From Winogradskyella ludwigii (GTDB taxonomy: Bacteria; Bacteroidota; Bacteroidia; Flavobacteriales; Flavobacteriaceae): a stretch of DNA of 64,000 nucleotides. Made by a program: the position numbers and the translations under genes. The DNA lies in contig NZ_JABFDF010000001.1 of NCBI RefSeq assembly GCF_013403985.1, forward strand, positions 1 through 64,000. Direction: 5' to 3'. Within the stretch, counting starts at the first letter, position 1. Every line of letters begins with the position of its first letter. The notes beneath the pieces are model-generated. The model was given only the letters and a program-made list of their open reading frames with translations, did no database searches and was not told the origin of the DNA. Below, piece by piece: positions 61,688 to 64,000 of the stretch.

Positions 61688-63094
61688 ATGCAATATAGTC
61701 AAGACGACGAAAACTTCCCTCTTACTCGATTTGAATCGATGTTAAAGACCAATAATATATTGTTCTTTGATTCGAACGATTTCGAAAACATCATTCATCA
61801 TTACCTTGAAAATGGTAAGGTTGCATTATCTAAACGTGCCATAAAACTAGGTTTAGAACAGCATCCTTCATCTATTAATCTTAGATTATTTCAAGTTGAA
61901 ATGTTGGTGATTGAAAATAAATTTAAAGAAGCAGATGAGCTTTTAGATCGTCTTCATAATCTTGAACCTACGAACGAAGAGATTTTCATTCAAAAAGCAA
62001 ATGTACTTTCTAAGCAAGACAAGCATCAAATGGCAATAGACACGTTGCTTATTGCAATTGAAATGTCTAGCACACCAGAAGACGATGCAGATCTCTACGC
62101 TCTAGTTGGTATGGAATATTTATTTTTAGATCAATTTGAAAGCGCCATTATTTATTTCAAAAAATGTTTAGAGACAGATACTTCAGATTATTCTGCGCTA
62201 CATAATATTGTATACTGCTATGATTTCTTAAAATTACACAAAGAAGCTATCGAATATTTAAATAAATTCTTAGATACCAATCCTTATTGTGAAGTGGCTT
62301 GGCATCAATTAGGTCGTCAATATTATACAACCAAAAATTACGAAAAAGCAAATGATGCTTTCGATTTTGCTATAATTTCCGATGACACCTTTGTAGGTGC
62401 ATATATTGAAAAAGGTAAAGTATTAGAAAAATTAGACAACTATACAGAAGCTCTCGAAAATTATAAAATTACATTAGCTTTAGAGGACCCAACATCTTTT
62501 GCCCTTTTACGCATTGGCCATTGTTATGCCAAACTCGATGAAGAGGATTTAGCTGTTCAGTTTTTCAAAAAAACCATAGACGAAGACCCTTTATTAGATA
62601 AAGGTTGGATTGCCATTACCAAATTTTATATGAAGCGTCTCAACTATCAAAAAGCGCTACATTACATAAACAAGGCTGTTATTATTGATGGAGACAATGT
62701 TGTATATTGGAAAATGTACGCGACTATTAATAAACGCTTAAATTTTCTTGAAGAAGCAGAACGTGGTTATAAGCAAGCTTTAGAATTAGGTAATTTTGAA
62801 TTAGATACATGGATAAACCGATCAGATGTTTTAATTATTTTAGGAGAATACGATGCCGCAATTTTTAATTTATTGCAAGCGTCAGAGTTTTATCCTGAAA
62901 ATGCTGAAGTAGAATATAGACTATCAGGTCTGTATTTTACGGTTCATCAATATGAAGAAGGTAGTTTTCATCTTAAAAATGCCACACGCCTAAATATTGA
63001 CTACAACTTTATAATTGCAGAAATTTTCCCTCAGCTTGCAGACAAGCCAATGATTAACACGATAATTTCAGAAGCTAAAAAGTCTTCAAACTAA
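61688..63094 (+). CDS. Cytoplasmic TPR-repeat protein
   Basis: A 468-residue protein without a signal peptide, composed of about a dozen tetratricopeptide repeats (NKFKEADELLDRLHNLEPTN, LFLDQFESAIIYFKKCLETD, YEKANDAFDFAIISDDTF, LNYQKALHYINKAVIIDGDN, LGEYDAAIFNLLQASEFYPE). It is probably a protein-interaction scaffold. The same gene is commonly found next to DUF368 genes in Flavobacteria, and here one starts 37 bp downstream. No catalytic motif. Confidence 0.88.
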   Translation: MQYSQDDENFPLTRFESMLKTNNILFFDSNDFENIIHHYLENGKVALSKRAIKLGLEQHPSSINLRLFQVEMLVIENKFKEADELLDRLHNLEPTNEEIFIQKANVLSKQDKHQMAIDTLLIAIEMSSTPEDDADLYALVGMEYLFLDQFESAIIYFKKCLETDTSDYSALHNIVYCYDFLKLHKEAIEYLNKFLDTNPYCEVAWHQLGRQYYTTKNYEKANDAFDFAIISDDTFVGAYIEKGKVLEKLDNYTEALENYKITLALEDPTSFALLRIGHCYAKLDEEDLAVQFFKKTIDEDPLLDKGWIAITKFYMKRLNYQKALHYINKAVIIDGDNVVYWKMYATINKRLNFLEEAERGYKQALELGNFELDTWINRSDVLIILGEYDAAIFNLLQASEFYPENAEVEYRLSGLYFTVHQYEEGSFHLKNATRLNIDYNFIIAEIFPQLADKPMINTIISEAKKSSN

Positions 63095-63131
63095 AAAAAA
63101 TCTTACCTTAGCACCACTCATTAATAGAAGA

Positions 63132-64000
63132 ATGCAAAGACGATTTATAGATTATTTAGTAATTACATTTAAAGGTATTGCCATGGGAGCAGCAGATGTT
63201 GTCCCAGGAGTTTCTGGCGGAACCATAGCTTTTATATCTGGTATTTACGAAGAACTTCTTGAAAGTATAGACAAGGTAAATCTTGGTGTTTTTAAAGTTT
63301 GGAAAAAAGAGGGTTTTAAAAAAGCTTGGAATTCTATCAACGGCAACTTTTTACTGGCTCTATTTTCTGGAATAGCAATTAGTATTTTGTCCTTAGCAAA
63401 ACTTATTAAATGGCTTTTACATCATGAGCCAGTTTTACTTTGGTCATTCTTTTTTGGATTGGTTTTAGCAAGTATTCTATATATAGCAAAACAAATTAAA
63501 GGTTGGTCTATCAAAATAATTTTAGCGATAGCCATCACTTCGGTATTATCTTTTTATATCACGCTTGCAGAACCATTTGCATCACCAGATAGTCCTTTCT
63601 ATTTATTGTTTTGTGGATTTATTGCCATTATAGCAATGATATTACCAGGTGTTTCTGGCGCTTTTATTTTGTTAATTCTTGGTGCTTATCAAACTGCAAT
63701 TGATACTATTAATAATTTAAGAGACGGTATTCTAACAGGAAATATGGAGCTTTTTAAAGATGCTTTTTTCAAGTTTATACTCCTTGCTGTAGGTGCTATA
63801 ATTGGACTTAAGGTCTTTTCTAAAGCTTTAAATTGGATGTTTAAACACCATAAAAATCTCACCTTAGCTATTTTAACAGGCTTTATGATTGGGTCTCTTA
63901 ATAAAATATGGCCTTGGAAAGAGGTTTTAAAAACCCGTGTTAATTCTGAAGGTGAAATTGTAACCTTATTAGATAAAAGTATTTTACCATCGTCTTATAT
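63132..64000 (+). CDS. DUF368 membrane protein, undecaprenyl-phosphate translocase-like (partial, runs off the end)
   Basis: The ORF from ATG 63132 stays open to the window end (289 codons visible). It reads MQRRFIDYLVITFKGIAMGA, ADVVPGVSGGTIAFISGIYE, a second MILPGVSGAFILLILGAY copy of the same motif, and GFMIGSLNKIWPWKE. The repeated PGVSG(G/A) motif and about seven to eight helices match DUF368, a family shown in Gram-positive bacteria (PopT) to recycle undecaprenyl phosphate across the membrane. A -7-like TACCTTAG (63104-63111) lies 20 bp upstream. The 3' end is missing only because of the window edge. Confidence 0.9.
   Translation, partial: MQRRFIDYLVITFKGIAMGAADVVPGVSGGTIAFISGIYEELLESIDKVNLGVFKVWKKEGFKKAWNSINGNFLLALFSGIAISILSLAKLIKWLLHHEPVLLWSFFFGLVLASILYIAKQIKGWSIKIILAIAITSVLSFYITLAEPFASPDSPFYLLFCGFIAIIAMILPGVSGAFILLILGAYQTAIDTINNLRDGILTGNMELFKDAFFKFILLAVGAIIGLKVFSKALNWMFKHHKNLTLAILTGFMIGSLNKIWPWKEVLKTRVNSEGEIVTLLDKSILPSSY

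Overview
The window looks like a chromosomal segment of a marine-type Flavobacteriaceae (Bacteroidota). Supporting signs are AT-rich DNA, Bacteroidota -7 promoter elements (TAnnTTTG), near absence of Shine-Dalgarno sequences, type IX secretion (T9SS) sorting domains of type A (ending KLIVN) and type B, the gliding lipoprotein GldI, a S46 dipeptidyl-peptidase, 2TM-domain proteins, DUF3810 and many SusC-era-style lipoprotein signals. I cannot name genus or species. No tRNA, rRNA, CRISPR, phage or insertion sequence was recognised.

Region 1 (1-8.4 kb) is the most unusual part. Six same-strand genes, mostly exported proteins of unknown function plus one methyltransferase, are separated by about 120-150 bp imperfect palindromes with the architecture of integron attC sites. 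Three cassettes carry a private sequence at their left end that is the reverse complement of the sequence just after their own stop codon, as expected if each unit was once a circle closed at a GTT/AAC core. The main stem has A.C mismatches on the top strand that become G.T wobbles on the bottom strand. No integrase lies in the window, so this would be an orphan attC-like cluster.

Region 2 (8.4-14.3 kb) holds a secreted protein, a LysR regulator next to a YeiH-type transporter with a good promoter between them, a S46 peptidase, and a DUF4377 lipoprotein preceded by five tandem 11-bp repeats. Region 3 (14.4-19.5 kb, minus strand) is a probable four-gene envelope operon: two DUF4331 proteins, a TPR lipoprotein and a TonB-dependent receptor. 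Region 4 (19.6-25.1 kb) has a LETM1-like protein and a seven-gene minus-strand operon: DUF2141, a secreted TPR-like protein, a histidine kinase fused to a 2TM domain, three free 2TM proteins and a LytTR response regulator. Two identical 13-bp direct repeats 21 bp apart lie upstream of this operon, matching LytTR site geometry.

Region 5 (25.2-39.2 kb) contains a TetR-HAD-SDR cluster, ndk, nrnA-gldI-PPIase, pepD, a DUF3810 protein, a pair of amidohydrolase-like proteins and a lipoprotein. Region 6 (39.2-50.3 kb) is an adhesin island: three minus-strand T9SS type A surface proteins with near-identical C-terminal regions and near-identical terminators, then a decayed trmH copy and a truncated adhesin start. 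Region 7 (50.6-64 kb) is housekeeping: trmH, a REP-like palindromic element, Ste24 protease, a SET protein, a reductase, RelA/SpoT, a Fur-family regulator, purA, an OstA-like protein, a class III aminotransferase, a TPR protein and a DUF368 membrane protein cut by the window end.
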